64,000 nucleotides of DNA from Ignavibacteriales bacterium (lineage in GTDB: Bacteria > Bacteroidota > Ignavibacteria > Ignavibacteriales > SURF-24): the NCBI GenBank assembly GCA_003599415.1, contig QZKB01000146.1, positions 1-64,000 on the forward strand. The letters run 5' to 3'. The notes beneath the pieces are model-generated. The model was not told the origin of the DNA. It made no database searches and saw only the letters and a program-made list of their open reading frames with translations. A program made the position numbers and the translations under genes. The number at the start of each line of letters is the position of its first letter. Position 1 is the stretch's first letter. This document shows positions 8,376-19,000 of the stretch, in pieces.

Positions 8376-11288
8376 TTATTTTAGCTTCAAATGAATTTCG
8401 TTCCCATTAAAAGTAACTGCTTCATCAGGTGTCATACTGAAATCCAGCGCTCCGGATTTTGTTTTTGTTATCCAGACAATTTCAAATTTTCTTGATTCAA
8501 TCATTCCATTAAAACTGCCCAGTCTTTTACCGATTTTAAGAGTTTTGTTTTCTTCACTGTAAGTAAAAGGTATAATTGAGAACTTACCTTTCTCATAGTT
8601 GTAATTTACATTTTCATCTTCGTAAAGATTAAATGAGCCGTCTTTGCCAGTGTACACAAACAACCTTATTATACCATCAGGCTTTTCTGCAGCATACTGA
8701 ATTTCCGGTCCGCATGGAATTATTGATCCTTCTTTTATAAATACCGGGATATCTGAGTACGGTGCATCAGCTATAACTTTTTGTCCGCCGTTAAAATACT
8801 TTCCGGTTTTAAATTCATACCAGCCGGTTCCTTCCGGCAAATATACTTCACGTTCTCTTGCATTAAATTCTGTAACAGGATTTACAAGCAGTGCAGGGCC
8901 AAACATGTACTGATCATTTATATTATACACTCTTGAATCTTTGCCAAAGTCCATTACCAAAGCCCGCATAATGGTATAATCATTCTGCGTAACCATTCCG
9001 CTTAAAGAATAAATATATGGCATTAAACGATAGCGCAATTTATCATAAGCTAACATTGCTTTATAAGCCGGATGTTCTTCAGGAGCTATATTAAAAATTT
9101 CCCTGTAAGGATATTTACCATGAGAACGAAGCAGCGGGCAGAAAACAGCAAACTGAAACCATCTTGTATTCAGTTCACGCCATTCCTCAATGTGTTCAGG
9201 TTCCTGATCTTCATATCGTTTCTCAACACCGAATCCACCAATGTCACTTGTCCAGTACGGAATTCCCGAAATGCTGAAATTTAATCCGGTAGAAATCTGG
9301 ATTTTAAGATCGGACCATCTTGCAACAACATCACCACTCCAGGTTGCCGATGCATAACGCTGCTGACCGGCAAAAGCAGAACGAGTTAAAATAAATACAC
9401 GCTTATCAGGATCACTCTTTCGCTGACCTTCATATACTGCTTTACTGTTCATTAATGAATATGTATTTAAGTATCTTGCCGCTGTTCCAAGCGCAGTTGG
9501 ACTAACACGGTTCATAAGCTCTGGCAATGACAGATTCGATTGAATGTCCGGCTCAGTTGAATCAAGCCACCAGGCATCTACACCGAGTTTAAAAAGTTTT
9601 TCATCAATTTGTCTCCAGTAAATTTCACGTGCACTTGTACTGTAAGGATCGTAAAAGGTAGAATAATAACCCGGGCCAACCCAGTCCTTTTGTTTCTTCA
9701 ATACGTTCTGTGTGTAAAGCAAACCTTTGTTATTCAGCTCGTCATAGTTTTTTGTCCCCACATAAAATTTCGGCCAGACAGATATCATTAAGTGAGTATT
9801 ATATTTTTCATGCAATTTCTTTATCATTCCTGCGGGATCCGGAAATCGTGAAGCTTCAAATTCGTGCTCGCCCCATTTGTCTTCCTTCCAGTAAAACCAA
9901 TCCTGCACAATGTTATCAATAGGAATTTTCCGATCCCTGAATTCTTTTACGACGGAAAGAATTTCATCCTGCGTATTGTAATGTTCCCTGCTCTGCCATA
10001 ATCCCATTGCCCATTTAGGCATCATTGGAGTTTTTCCTGTAATCTCACGGTAACCATGAATTACTTCATCAATATTACTTCCATGAACAAAATAGTAATC
10101 AATCAGGTCTGCTACTTCCGAATAAAGAGAAATTGTATTTTTAGTATCCTCATTTATGGGATCAAGATATTTCAAGCCAATATATCCTTCAAAAGGAATC
10201 CACTCAATTTTTATCGAGTGCTTTTCTCCCGGTAACATCTCAATGGTTGGTAGGTGAGTCCATGGGAGCCAGTTCATCTTCCAGGAATCAACAATAAGTT
10301 TTCCGTCAATCCACATTTTAACATAACTGCTTACATAGAATCTGAATTTATGAACTCCATTTACATCGCTGCCGATCTGCCCTGTCCACCGAATTGATCC
10401 GTTGTTCTTAGAGAAGCCTGCCGGGTATTTATCATTCACATCAAGAAATTCATGTTCAATTCTTGATTCTGTTCTTGTTGTAAAAAGATTTTTAAATTCA
10501 GTATCGGAAAAATATTCTGCAGTCAGGCCACCTTCCTTTCCATCTTTATCATAAAGCTTTAAAGATGAAATTGATTTGTACTCTCTTATGTCGCCGAATT
10601 TTGTTCTTGAATTATTATCCCACAAGATTCCATAATTTCTGCTTGAAACAAGGAATGGAATTATATCAATTGTATTGTATTGCCACATATCAACATCGTG
10701 GCCCTTGTAATTCATTATCCCATTCTGATGACCGCCAAGCCCGTAAAATGCTTCATCTTCCGGTGAGTTAAAAAATTGCCTGATATTATAAGTATCCTCA
10801 TCCATAACTCTGGCAGGAGTAATAACTTTTCCGTCAGCAGATCTTTCCTGCAGAATTATGTTTTCATTTTTATCAAGGAAAGTAACAGCACCTGTTTCCT
10901 GTTTTACTCTTACTTTAAGTTTTGCGGTTGAGATTTCAATATAATCATCCAGCTGTTTCATTGACCAGTTAACCGGTTCCCATACAGTTTTGTCTGCCAT
11001 AAGGCTTGGTCTTGTTGAAAATGATTTTACTGGCGATGCAATAACTCTGATAATTTCATCACTACAAACCTGAACTTTCATCCATTGCGCATCAGTATCT
11101 TTTTTTTTGGTTAACTCAAAAAGAACTCCATCGGATTGCTTTTCATAAATGCTGCAAAATTGATCACCGAAAAAGAGCAATGAAAACAACAGTAATGCCT
11201 GCCACATCATATTTCTGTTAAACAGCTTTTTAAATGATGTATACAAGTTGCGGTTTTCCTTTTTCGTAAGATTAAACTGATTATTCAT
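8376..11288 (-). CDS. GH31 alpha-xylosidase-like enzyme with PA14 domain inserted in the N-terminal half
   Basis: 970 residues. The hydrophobic export signal is at about 28-46 after a long basic N-terminus. A start at Met27 or Met28 is possible, but neither has a clear ribosome-binding site. The beta-sandwich is interrupted by a PA14 domain (about 253-378, starting GLTAEYF and ending GLKYLDP), as in characterised xyloglucan alpha-xylosidases. The barrel nucleophile is D576 in WWLDSTEPD and the acid/base is D653 in WSGDVVARW. Barrel and C-terminal beta domains complete it. No type IX domain. It sits 210 bases after the IPT/TIG lipoprotein gene and 79 bases before the GH2 gene. Likely role: release of xylose from xyloglucan oligosaccharides in the periplasm. 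Alpha-glucosidase is the alternative. Confidence 0.87.
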   Translation of the reverse strand: MNNQFNLTKKENRNLYTSFKKLFNRNMMWQALLLFSLLFFGDQFCSIYEKQSDGVLFELTKKKDTDAQWMKVQVCSDEIIRVIASPVKSFSTRPSLMADKTVWEPVNWSMKQLDDYIEISTAKLKVRVKQETGAVTFLDKNENIILQERSADGKVITPARVMDEDTYNIRQFFNSPEDEAFYGLGGHQNGIMNYKGHDVDMWQYNTIDIIPFLVSSRNYGILWDNNSRTKFGDIREYKSISSLKLYDKDGKEGGLTAEYFSDTEFKNLFTTRTESRIEHEFLDVNDKYPAGFSKNNGSIRWTGQIGSDVNGVHKFRFYVSSYVKMWIDGKLIVDSWKMNWLPWTHLPTIEMLPGEKHSIKIEWIPFEGYIGLKYLDPINEDTKNTISLYSEVADLIDYYFVHGSNIDEVIHGYREITGKTPMMPKWAMGLWQSREHYNTQDEILSVVKEFRDRKIPIDNIVQDWFYWKEDKWGEHEFEASRFPDPAGMIKKLHEKYNTHLMISVWPKFYVGTKNYDELNNKGLLYTQNVLKKQKDWVGPGYYSTFYDPYSTSAREIYWRQIDEKLFKLGVDAWWLDSTEPDIQSNLSLPELMNRVSPTALGTAARYLNTYSLMNSKAVYEGQRKSDPDKRVFILTRSAFAGQQRYASATWSGDVVARWSDLKIQISTGLNFSISGIPYWTSDIGGFGVEKRYEDQEPEHIEEWRELNTRWFQFAVFCPLLRSHGKYPYREIFNIAPEEHPAYKAMLAYDKLRYRLMPYIYSLSGMVTQNDYTIMRALVMDFGKDSRVYNINDQYMFGPALLVNPVTEFNAREREVYLPEGTGWYEFKTGKYFNGGQKVIADAPYSDIPVFIKEGSIIPCGPEIQYAAEKPDGIIRLFVYTGKDGSFNLYEDENVNYNYEKGKFSIIPFTYSEENKTLKIGKRLGSFNGMIESRKFEIVWITKTKSGALDFSMTPDEAVTFNGNEIHLKLK

Positions 11289-11380
11289 GGGGTAGGATTC
11301 CTTGAATATTTAAAGGCATTAATGATTTCACTGAGATCAATTTTTTCATAAAGTCTTTTATTTGTCCTTCTGTTACCTCA

Positions 11381-11396
11381 AATTGAATATTCAATT
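11381..11396. promoter_or_regulatory. Perfect 16-bp palindrome upstream of the GH31 gene
   Basis: AATTGAATATTCAATT is fully self-complementary and lies 93 bases upstream of the GH31 start in a 210-base gap. A dimeric regulator site is possible. In AT-rich DNA it may also be chance. Confidence 0.2.
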
Positions 11397-11498
11397 GAAC
11401 GAAGTAAAAGAATTCTGTTCATTTTAATAATTCAAATTTAATAATCAGAAAAATATTTCCGATTAAATTGTCCCCCTCCTCTTTTAATTAGAAAAATT

Positions 11499-12713
11499 TT
11501 AACGGAAGTAAGGAGCCCCTGAACTTCCGATGTTTATTTTATATACTGTCCATTCCGCACCAAGTGTAGTATCGCCGGTTATAAGGTAAAGGTAATTACC
11601 GGTACCCCAATAGAAATACTTGCAGTAAGAAGGAATTATCTCTTTGTAAAGAATATCCATCGTACCTTTCGACTGATCAAATATCAATATTGGATTTTCA
11701 TCATCAACTGAAATATACATTGTTCCACTTGCAGAAAAAGTAATTCCTTTTATTGCTGCGGATGTATATTTACTTATAGTCGTGGAATCAACTACAAGCT
11801 CCTGGGCACCCAAGGTTCCGTTAGCATCAAGTTTATGTTTCCATATCTGCGGTGTGTTTTCAGTGGCAGCCAATTTTGATGCGACATAAAGATAATTATT
11901 GTACACACGTACAGCTAAAACTTCATCATTAGCATAAAAGCCCTGAGTAGCTTTTGTTGTAAGATCAGGATTAACAACAACAATATCGGTCTTTGTACCG
12001 GCAGCATATAAATGTTTTGTCTCATCAAAATCACCAAACTTAACAACTTTACCGCTTGGCAATTGAGTCCATCTCGATATCTGTCCCGTAGTTAAATCCA
12101 CCTGGTCAATAGCCCTGTTATTGCCGAGCAGGTATAATTTATTGTTAGGGCCAATCCTTGCTTCAGTTGCTGTTCTGTTTATTGTACCAACCACAGATCT
12201 TGCTCCGTCCGGTGTTACTTTTACAATACTCTTTGAAACGAATTCCGTTACATAAAGATTTTCTGCCGAATCCACCGCAAGAACGCTTAACTGAAGTCCT
12301 TCCAAAAATGATCCGTACTGTTCAACTACGGATTCAATTTTATACGGGCTGTATTTAGCCACAACCAAAGCGCTGCTTCCCACAACTTTAATTGTACATG
12401 TATCGCTAACAAGATTTGGTCTTCTTACAGTAATTGATGTTGCAGTACCCGAAATAACATCTGCTGTTACTGCATCAAAATAAACTGTAAGACTATCCTT
12501 AGCCGGGTCTCCGAAATTAGTACCGGTTATTGTTATTGTATTTACACCTGCAACAGCCTGCGCCGGAGTAACCTGGGAGATTGTTGGTGTTGGTGGTGCG
12601 GTAAATGGTTTTTCCCACATCGATCCGGAAACATCATATTCGCAGCCGATAAAGGAACTGATAATAGTTAAACTTAATATTACAAATGATATTATGAAAA
12701 ATTTGTCTTTCAT
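11499..12713 (-). CDS. IPT/TIG-domain lipoprotein with beta-propeller
   Basis: The lipoprotein signal ends at lipobox FIGC (Cys24). Residues about 42-128 form an IPT/TIG fold (ISQVTPAQAVAGVNTITITGTNF is the hallmark start; only its first part is needed for recognition). Residues about 135-400 read as an NHL-type six-bladed propeller (LAVDSAENLYVTE, GITFSASGTMYISV). It lies 112 bases after the PorV-like gene in the TonB-receptor operon. TIG-domain lipoproteins often serve as surface glycan-binding proteins in polysaccharide loci, so this may fill the SusE/F or SusD role missing here. No enzyme motif is seen. The glycan-binding assignment is inferred from position and fold. Confidence 0.72.
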   Translation of the reverse strand: MKDKFFIISFVILSLTIISSFIGCEYDVSGSMWEKPFTAPPTPTISQVTPAQAVAGVNTITITGTNFGDPAKDSLTVYFDAVTADVISGTATSITVRRPNLVSDTCTIKVVGSSALVVAKYSPYKIESVVEQYGSFLEGLQLSVLAVDSAENLYVTEFVSKSIVKVTPDGARSVVGTINRTATEARIGPNNKLYLLGNNRAIDQVDLTTGQISRWTQLPSGKVVKFGDFDETKHLYAAGTKTDIVVVNPDLTTKATQGFYANDEVLAVRVYNNYLYVASKLAATENTPQIWKHKLDANGTLGAQELVVDSTTISKYTSAAIKGITFSASGTMYISVDDENPILIFDQSKGTMDILYKEIIPSYCKYFYWGTGNYLYLITGDTTLGAEWTVYKINIGSSGAPYFR

Positions 12714-12825
12714 AAATTATTCTCCTTCAAACTGTATATACCCGGAAAGAGTAATGAGTATTCTTTTTTATCTTTCTGTAAAACTGATTGTTCGTATTTA
12801 ATTTCATTGTAGTTCATTCCTGAGC

Positions 12826-13842
12826 TCACATTGAAAACCTTGCAGTAAAACGATGCACCTTATCAAACACACCGAAAGGCGTATATGCATAATCAAATGC
12901 GAATCCAAATTTTGCCACACCAAAACCGTATGTCATTCCGCTTTCATCATTATTGGAAATATACCCTGCACGTAAAGAAAGAATATCAAGCAGACGATAA
13001 TCCAAACCAAGCTTAACCTGTTCCGCATGGTCGCGGAAATGACTTGCATCCACACTAACATACAAAGATTGTTCAATCGGAAGCTTTTCTAACAGATCCA
13101 GCACATTCATTGATAAACCAAGGCTGAATACCAAAGGCGCCTGGAATCCTTCTTCGGCATATTTAACTTCCTGAGAAAAATTTCTAACAGACATACCAAA
13201 AACAAGACTGTGAATGCCTGGTTTAAATTGCGTACCGAAATCAAATATGAAAGGTGAAAGAGTATTATCTACTTTTCTTGAAGTTGTATCAACTCCTGTA
13301 TTGATAACAGCAATTGTACTTTCACCTAAGTCCTGCTTTACAAGCCTTACCTGTCCGCCAATGCTAAACTGATCACTTAATTGTTTTGCGTATCCTAAAC
13401 CAATTGCATAAGCATTTAAACTAAACGTACCAAGATCGCGGTATCCGAGAGAAGCCGATTTATCCACAACTGTCCGGTAGAATTCACCATAATCTACAAA
13501 TTGAGCGCTCAATCCGATTACACCGTAATCACCATCAAATGGTTTTACAGCAACGCTGAAAGTGTTATGTCTTATATCTGCAATCCACATATTAATACTA
13601 GCGGAAAGATCAATGAAACTTTCCATTTCTGTCATTCCTGCCGGATTAAAGAACAAGGCACTTGACCCAATCTGTAAACTGGTCATTGCTTCAGCCATTG
13701 AAGCGGCTTTAGCATCGGAAACAACACTTAGAAATTGAAAACCGGTTTGGGCTAGTTTCTGATGATCCTGAGCTAAAATGTTAGCAGAGAAAAAAACCGT
13801 AAGGAATAACAAAGCAAAAATAATTTGTAATTTCTTTTTCAT
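12826..13842 (-). CDS. PorV/PorQ-family outer-membrane beta-barrel protein
   Basis: Signal peptide 1-24 (ANILAQ). The mature N-terminus, with AKAASMAEAMTS and ALFFNPAGMTEM, is the PorV/UPF0164 signature found in the FadL-like barrel proteins that act with the type IX secretion system. The rest alternates polar and aromatic residues and ends RFTARFSM, as expected for an outer-membrane barrel. It is packed between a FlgD-type sorting-domain protein (11-base gap) and the TIG lipoprotein, so it may escort or anchor a particular secreted partner instead of serving as the general PorV. A related gene is cut by the right window edge. Confidence 0.8.
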   Translation of the reverse strand: MKKKLQIIFALLFLTVFFSANILAQDHQKLAQTGFQFLSVVSDAKAASMAEAMTSLQIGSSALFFNPAGMTEMESFIDLSASINMWIADIRHNTFSVAVKPFDGDYGVIGLSAQFVDYGEFYRTVVDKSASLGYRDLGTFSLNAYAIGLGYAKQLSDQFSIGGQVRLVKQDLGESTIAVINTGVDTTSRKVDNTLSPFIFDFGTQFKPGIHSLVFGMSVRNFSQEVKYAEEGFQAPLVFSLGLSMNVLDLLEKLPIEQSLYVSVDASHFRDHAEQVKLGLDYRLLDILSLRAGYISNNDESGMTYGFGVAKFGFAFDYAYTPFGVFDKVHRFTARFSM

Positions 13843-13853
13843 TTTCTGCCTCC

Positions 13854-15983
13854 TTACCTGATGATTACAAATTTACGATAGACAGATCTTCCATCAGGCG
13901 TTTCAACATAAAGTATGTAAATGCCGCTTGTAACTATCTGACCTGAAGAAGTTTTTGAATCCCAGAGTTCATCGCCTGTACCGCGTGTATGATTCTTCTC
14001 CCAGATAAGGTCACCGCGTTCAGTAAAAATTTTTAACTGGCATACAGGTGGTAAACCGTAAAAAGCCAAACGGTCATATTGAGATTGATCTCCGAATTGG
14101 AATAATCGTGCACGGATATCATAAGGATTAGGAACAACACGAATAGAATCTAACGTGCTTAGTACGGCAGGGCGTTGCAAATTTGCCGGAGCGCTTGTAA
14201 CTGTCCAGAATAAACTGCTGTAAAGTGGTTTGCCCGGTTCTACCTGATTAACTGTTCCATCATCTTTTGATTGAATGTAATAGTAATAATCAAAACCACG
14301 CAATGCTGTAACGTCATCAAAGCTGTGTACAAGGTTCGATTTATCGCACTCAAAAATTTTCTCGTATTCAGTTCTGTAATCCAGTACATTTCCACGAGAA
14401 CGGTAAATAACATAGCCATCAAAATTTGGTGCGCTTGTTGCATTATCTGCCCAGCTAAGTTGTATTCTGTCTCCACCTGATGAAACTGTAAACGTACCCG
14501 GCGGAGGCGGAGCCTTTTGAAGTGAATATCCTGAAGTATACATTTGCTTTGCGATTTTTAATGTCTTCAGAATAGAATCTTTACCGGTCTCGCACCATCT
14601 GCGTTTATATAAATTATAATCTGTAGTCGTTGAACCATCCGGCATTGTTAATGTAGGTTTAGCGGTTTGTTTGTACCATTGGACCCAGTTAGCACCAACC
14701 TCCCTGCATTTCTCCCAGGAAATTCCTGAGAATGCTTCAGCAAAAACTATATGAATACTATCACCGTAAGCTAATGTATAAGGACCAAATCCCTGTCCCT
14801 GAGAAGTACCACCACCGGTTTGTCTAACAGGATCAGTATAGTTTATCGGATAGTCGTTACCGACATATTGATCATGAGGTTTATCAGTATGACCTTCACT
14901 CATTGCTTTATAACGCTCGCTCATAAATATTTCATCATACTGGCTTGGATTAGTATTCGTAAACATTGAAATGTCAGGACTAATAAACCAGGTTGTGTTC
15001 GGTTGTCTTTCATCATCAGATTGATCCTGTGGACTTTTATCTGCATGTAAGGTAATTGCCCCGCCATATTTAGCAGAACCTAAAAGGCCATCTTCGGCTT
15101 CATTAGGGCAGCCCCAGTCTTCATCATAGGAAACTGTACGATCTGCATTTGGACCGTACCAACTATAAAATCCCCTCATCTTATAAACTTCCGAATTCGG
15201 ATCTGTATAGGCTGCGTTTGTAATATCTTCTCCGAACTGATGATAGATATTACTGTTGCCCCAGCACGAAGAAAATGCTCCCCAGGTTGAACCATATCCG
15301 GATGAAGTTACACCTGCAAAAGCGTAGCGGAACATAAAATAGAAATATACATCCTGCAAAGTCTGCTGTTTAACAGTACCTGCATCATCAACAATCCCGG
15401 TATTTTTAAAAACGTAATCATTAATAATGAAACTGCCGTAATCCGGGCCGGAGAAAGACATTACCTTTTTTGTAACAGTTATTCCCATTGAAGTATTGTA
15501 CTTAACATGTACTTCTCTTTCCGCCATAAGGTTCTGATCTGTTTCATCCAGAATATCATAACTATTAAGGACTGTTGCATTCGCATCATCAACAACAACG
15601 TTCGGATGATTAAACTGCCCTTTAAGTTTTAGTTCAACCGGAAAGATCTGGTCTGTAGGAGGAACTGCTTTGGGCCCACTGCCGATTACTTTATAACTTT
15701 TAATTTTATTTTCTACCGGATCGTTAAAATTTTTACAGCCAATTAATAATCCTCTGAATCTCATGGTATTTTGATCGGTACCATATTGTGCCGGCCAAGA
15801 ACAGTAGTTTGAGTTACCCTGAGTAAACTCTCCTTCGTATTCAGCACCAACTTCATTTATAGGAGTTTGCAGTTCAGAGATACGAAGCCATCGTATATCC
15901 TGCGCATTGCTGTTGCTTAAGCAAAGGAAGAAGAAACCAATTGTAATTATTATAAGTTGTAAACCAATTTTTATCTTTTTCAT
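13854..15983 (-). CDS. Secreted protein with FN3 and FlgD-type sorting domain
   Basis: Signal peptide 1-27 (SNSNAQ). Residues about 30-480 are a large domain I do not recognise, rich in Asp, Tyr and Trp and without obvious catalytic motifs. A fibronectin-III domain follows at about 490-590 (PPPPGTF to YYYYIQSKDDG). The C-terminus (about 612-709) starts VVPNPY and has a FlgD-Ig-like sorting fold ending RKFVIIR, a variant of the type IX signal that lacks NYPNPFNP. It is flanked by the TonB receptor (19-base gap) and the PorV-like gene (11-base gap), so all three are almost certainly co-transcribed. Inference: a surface-exposed partner of the receptor, perhaps the functional substitute for SusD. 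No homology to the helical SusD fold is visible. Confidence 0.7.
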   Translation of the reverse strand: MKKIKIGLQLIIITIGFFFLCLSNSNAQDIRWLRISELQTPINEVGAEYEGEFTQGNSNYCSWPAQYGTDQNTMRFRGLLIGCKNFNDPVENKIKSYKVIGSGPKAVPPTDQIFPVELKLKGQFNHPNVVVDDANATVLNSYDILDETDQNLMAEREVHVKYNTSMGITVTKKVMSFSGPDYGSFIINDYVFKNTGIVDDAGTVKQQTLQDVYFYFMFRYAFAGVTSSGYGSTWGAFSSCWGNSNIYHQFGEDITNAAYTDPNSEVYKMRGFYSWYGPNADRTVSYDEDWGCPNEAEDGLLGSAKYGGAITLHADKSPQDQSDDERQPNTTWFISPDISMFTNTNPSQYDEIFMSERYKAMSEGHTDKPHDQYVGNDYPINYTDPVRQTGGGTSQGQGFGPYTLAYGDSIHIVFAEAFSGISWEKCREVGANWVQWYKQTAKPTLTMPDGSTTTDYNLYKRRWCETGKDSILKTLKIAKQMYTSGYSLQKAPPPPGTFTVSSGGDRIQLSWADNATSAPNFDGYVIYRSRGNVLDYRTEYEKIFECDKSNLVHSFDDVTALRGFDYYYYIQSKDDGTVNQVEPGKPLYSSLFWTVTSAPANLQRPAVLSTLDSIRVVPNPYDIRARLFQFGDQSQYDRLAFYGLPPVCQLKIFTERGDLIWEKNHTRGTGDELWDSKTSSGQIVTSGIYILYVETPDGRSVYRKFVIIR

Positions 15984-16002
15984 TGAAACCTCAATTGCTT
16001 TA

Positions 16003-19000
16003 CTAATCAGTAAAATTGAATGATACTCTTAAACCGAAATAAATTTTTCTCGGATCAAGGAACCAGTAAGTTGAAGCGTTAGGCATATCAATATAAGCCT
16101 TATCCTCGTTTATCTTATCAATCCTTGCCTGGTCAACTTTAACCCATCTTTCATTTACCGGAATGCTCTGGTTATCTATGTATTGCCAGTAGATACCTGT
16201 TTTACCTTCGTAGTAAATTGGTCTTGTCTTTCCGGTTTTTGTAATATCAATTTGGTTCTGATATTCCATCGGTTGAAATTCAACACCGGGTTCACGATAA
16301 GCTCCGACTTTATCATCACCCGGAATATTATCATACTGAGAGCTCTTAGGCAGGTGAAGCGATTCCATATATTCCTGATCGCCGGTATTCCATAATCTAA
16401 GAGTATTGAACAGGTTGCTTATATCCATGAACAAACCGAAATCAAATTTGCCGATGTTTATGTTTTTCTGGAATCTTAAGTTAGCACCGAAATAATCTAC
16501 AGCCTGAACATTGTAAGCAACCGAAGGAAGTCCTTTTGGATTCCATGTAGTCCAGTAACCTTCCTGCCAGTCAAGAACAACATTCAGTAAAAAGCCACCG
16601 AGAATTTTATGTCCAAGTATTTCCGGACCAAAATCTGCCGGTGTGTACAAACTGAAATTAGCTCTTGCATACGGCTGTGGAATCGGACGATCCTGGTATA
16701 AGTTTACCGTTGCTTCATCCCATCTTTTCTGGTCCGAAGGATTATCATAAACACGTGAGCTACCAAAATGTCCGGTTGTATTAACCTGGTAAGTATAGTT
16801 GATGAACCCTGAGAACCAGGTGCCTGCTGTCTTTCTTAGAGTCAACTCAAATCCTCTTGTATCCTGGTAGTTGTTAGCAGAGGTAGCTGTATATGAAAAT
16901 CCGGATGCAGAAGAAATGTACTGGGTAAAATCCTGCTGATCAGTAATATCATTATAAAATGCAGCAGCCTGAAGTAACAAACCTTCCATAAAGATGTAAT
17001 CAAAACCCAACTCGTAGGAAATAGTTTTTGAAAGAATCAGATTTGGATTTCCGTAACTTGACATTGATTGTGTTGATGTTCTTTCTATACGGAATAAACT
17101 CTCGTACTGAGGTACCTGACGAAAATGTCCATAGTTAAAAAACAATTTTGAATTTTCAGTTATCGGATGCGCAACTCCAAGTCTTGGACTTAACTGCCAT
17201 TGTCCTTTTGCATCTTCCGTCTTAAATGCTTTTGAAGAGTTATAATTAGAAGAAAAGAAAGCCGCATAGAACGGATCGAGAGCCCACCAGTTGCTGTTGG
17301 AATTGCTGTAATCCAATCGCAAACCGGCATTCATTGTAAATCCTTTCGTCTCTAATTTATCCTGAATGTATGCTGCTGCTCTGTATGGATAGACATGCAT
17401 TTGTACACGGTTATTATACTTTTCTGCTGCCTGTCCACCCGAAGCAATTGTTCCGTAATCGAAATCAAGATCGTTATAATTATATTCAATGCCAGCTTTA
17501 ACAAGGTTATGAAAATTTACCTGGCTCGTAAAATCTGCTTTTACGGTAGTCGAATTAACAACCGTGTTGTCCCTTGCTCTTGCAAAATGCTGACCGCCGG
17601 TAAGTATAATTCCGTATGAATCATACGGCCAGTAACCAAACGGGTTGCTGTCTTCATAGAATCCCGGTATTACTTCATATTTTGCAGATGTATCCCTTAT
17701 TGCTGCGGGACGAGTAAAATAATCTCTCCTGAAAGTCTCCACTGAAATTTCATAAAAGGTAGTTGAGTTGAGCGTATGAGTAAGTCTTCCTGCAAATGAA
17801 CGCTGTCCAATATCCGAAAGACAGAAATTATAATCAGAAAATATTCCGCCAAGATCTGCAGTGCTTGAGACATAACTTATTATACCGGCTATTTCAGTGG
17901 GCCAGTGTGGATAAAAATATGTGCCTGTAGCATCCCAGTTATGTCTAATTGTATATTGTTTTCCAATAAGACTTGATAAACGAAGTTTCATAGAAGGAGT
18001 TATATCTGATACAAGCTGCATTGCCCAATTGTAATCATGATAATCTTCTCTTGTAACCGGAAACAATAGCATATCACGGTTACTTCTGTATGAAGTGAAG
18101 AATCTTAAATCACCTAAATACGAACCAACAACTGGTATCGGTCCGCCGAATCCTGCATCGATATCATAATCCGGTTTATTGTTGGATTGTTTCTTCCGTG
18201 TTTCGTATTCAAAAACTCTTTGTGCACCTAAAGGAGTAAGGTCATTGTCGGGATCATTGTCCGTACAAAGAATGCTTGAGATTTCATTCCAACCCATAAA
18301 CTCAGGATATTGCCTGCGGGTGTATTCATCCCACTTGCCATTGCCTGTGCCAGTCCAGCAAACATCAGGGTCAAAGAACGGTCGCAAAGCAAATGAGTAT
18401 GGATCTGTTACGTCAAGTATTCCGTCACCTTTATAATATTTTGCCGCGGGAGGACTCATACGAACCTGAAAGTTTCCATAGTAGCCCTGCTTGCTTCCTT
18501 CGCGCGTAACTACGTTAACAATACCGCTTCTAACCTGTCCATACTCGGCATTAAAGCCGCCGCGTTCAACAGAAATTTCCTTTACTGAACTTAAGGCTAC
18601 CTGTGTAATCGGTTCATTGTTTCTTGGATCGCGCAACGTAACGCCATCAACCTGGAAAAGTATATTATCACCATCTCCGCCGCGGATACTTAATCCACCG
18701 CCTACACTAACTTTACCTCTTGTATAGTTGGAAACAAATGTTGGTTGCGAAGCATAACCCGGGCTACCTCCCCATCCGCCGCGAATACCTGCCTGTAAAC
18801 CAACAGCACTTACAACACTTGTAATCGGTAGTTCTTTTACTTCCTTGTCAGTTACATTAACAACACTTGTAGCTACATCCTCTTTAATAATCGGTCGTTG
18901 TGCAAGAATTGTCATTTCACTTAATTCTATTGCGGTAGATTCCAGTGCTACATCAATTCTTGTTGTCTGATCAATATTTACTCTAACTTCTTTTATAGTG

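Noticed and set aside
13854-15983. Possible SusD homologue
   Set aside because: Position after the TonB receptor suggests it, but the protein has a type IX/FlgD domain and an FN3 domain, lacks a lipobox, and shows no SusD-type helical repeats.
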